Shown here: one piece after another, positions 22,113 to 22,862 of the stretch
Layout: each line of letters begins with the position of its first letter
Numbering within the stretch: position 1 is the first letter of the stretch
Origin: CAYNQN01 sp964530525
Lineage (GTDB): Bacteria; Actinomycetota; Acidimicrobiia; Acidimicrobiales; Acidimicrobilacustridaceae
Direction of reading: 5' to 3'
DNA length: 22,862 bases
NCBI GenBank assembly: GCA_964530525.1
Contig: CAZHBH010000037.1
Coordinates: forward strand, 1-22,862
Notes under the pieces: generated by a model
What the model was told of the DNA's origin: nothing
Seen by the model: only the letters and a program-made list of their open reading frames with translations
Database searches by the model: none
Made by a program: the position numbers and the translations under genes

Positions 22113-22862
22113 CTACAGCTCGGTGGGGATCACCGTGGTGTAGCGGTAGAGGAAGGCAGCCATGGCCTGGCGGGTCAGGCTGTCTGAGGGTCGGAAGTTG
22201 TCTCCTGGAGGTGTGGTGGTGATGCCCACCTCTCCCATCCAGGTGATCTGCGGGCAGAACACGTTGGACGTGGGGACGTCTGGGTAAGGAGACGTGGTGC
22301 ACGCCGGTGGGGTGTCTGGACCGTTGGCCAGGCGGTAGAGGAAGGCGCTCATCGCCTGGCGTGAGAGGTTGCCCGTGGGGTTGAAGGTGCCATCACCGTT
22401 TCCTTGGGTGATGCCTTCGTCCTTGAGCCACTGGATCTCACCGCAGAACGCGTTGTCCAAGCTCACGTCCGTGAACGGCATCTCTGTGCACTCAGGGTCT
22501 GCTCCATCGGGGCTTCCCTCGAGCCTGTAGAGGAACGCTGCCATCGCCTGGCGTGACAGGTTGAGGTCTGCTCCGAAGAACCCTGGGCTCATGCCCGTGG
22601 TGATGCCCGTTGCTGCCAGCCATTCGATCTCCGCGTAGAACGGGTGATCTGGCTGGACGTCGGAGAAGTCCTCTCCTGGCCCGGGTGTCACCTCGTTGGA
22701 GGGCTCTGAAGCCTCTCCTTCTCCCACCTCGTTCACCGCCTGGACGGTGAAGGTGTAGTCCTGGCCTTCTTCGAGACCGATCACGTCCACGTGGGTGACC
22801 TCAGCCGAGGTGTGGGTGGTCTTGCCCCCTGGGGAAGCCGTGACGACGTAGCCCGTGATGGG
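22113..22862 (-). CDS. Secreted FN3 plus triple SLH-like domain protein, C-terminal part (5' end outside window)
   Basis: The C-terminal 249 residues of a larger, probably cell-surface protein; the frame is open to the right edge. It begins inside a fibronectin type III domain (PITGYVVTASPGG, then YTFTVQAVNEVGEGEASEPS). A short PGPG linker leads to three S-layer-homology-like repeats. They start at FSDVQPDHPFYAEIEWL, FTDVSLDNAFCGEIQWL and YPDVPTSNVFCPQITWM. Each ends in LSRQAMAAFLYR, LSRQAMSAFLYR or LTRQAMAAFLYR, in place of the canonical TRAE-type motif. Repeats 2 and 3 each have two cysteines, suggesting one disulfide per repeat and hence an extracytoplasmic location. A likely role is surface anchoring of an adhesin or enzyme. 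Confidence 0.9.
   Translation of the reverse strand, partial: PITGYVVTASPGGKTTHTSAEVTHVDVIGLEEGQDYTFTVQAVNEVGEGEASEPSNEVTPGPGEDFSDVQPDHPFYAEIEWLAATGITTGMSPGFFGADLNLSRQAMAAFLYRLEGSPDGADPECTEMPFTDVSLDNAFCGEIQWLKDEGITQGNGDGTFNPTGNLSRQAMSAFLYRLANGPDTPPACTTSPYPDVPTSNVFCPQITWMGEVGITTTPPGDNFRPSDSLTRQAMAAFLYRYTTVIPTEL

Noticed and set aside
1..22862. CRISPR array, tRNA or rRNA genes, insertion sequence
   Set aside because: No regularly spaced repeats with spacers, no tRNA-like cloverleaf or rRNA sequence, and no transposase-like frame were seen by eye. The DUF4097 repeats are coding.

Overview
The window is a gene-dense, high-GC stretch of bacterial chromosome. It most likely comes from an actinobacterium, plausibly an Acidimicrobiia-like lineage. 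Three signs support this: a mycothiol ligase (MshC) and an F420:NADPH oxidoreductase side by side, an InhA-like enoyl-ACP reductase, and a thiolase-like lipid protein of the mycobacterial type. A DUF222 gene remnant and a fibronectin-III/S-layer-type surface protein fit the same picture. The placement is inferred from gene content. No rRNA, tRNA, CRISPR array or transposase was found.

Left part (1-5903). A minus-strand operon npdG-mshC-thrS (thrS runs off the left edge) combines F420 redox, mycothiol synthesis and threonine charging. It diverges from a fabI/inhA-type gene. fabI converges on a second minus-strand operon, thiN - SRPBCC-fold protein - ABC ATPase, and the two terminal genes share a CTAG stop.

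Middle-left (5946-9007). A lipoprotein of the plant-type glutaminyl cyclase family overlaps tail to tail with a small SARP-like winged-helix regulator. Upstream of that regulator lie a perfect TTGACA box and a 7-bp direct repeat with 11-bp period, the layout expected for this DNA-binding family. Next come a large protein of uncertain function, probably CrtC/AttH-like, and a short HU protein.

Middle (9011-15865). typA faces hup with a long hairpin buried in its 3' end. It diverges from a thiolase-like gene that lacks the usual catalytic cysteine. That gene converges on a MacB-type ABC exporter pair (ATPase then an 852-residue FtsX-like permease).

Right-middle (15947-18755). A tightly overlapping histidine kinase - response regulator - DUF4097 unit leads straight into the ABC pair. 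Together they look like a five-gene envelope-stress detection and export module, with the DUF4097 protein resembling LiaG of Bacillus.

Right (18853-22862). A siderophore-interacting-type flavoreductase lies next to a phosphoribosyltransferase, with a terminator-like hairpin inside the latter's 3' end. A decayed DUF222/HNH-type gene follows, then a FitAB/VapBC-type toxin-antitoxin pair and a very strong hairpin terminator. Last is the C-terminus of a secreted FN3 + triple SLH-like protein running off the right edge.
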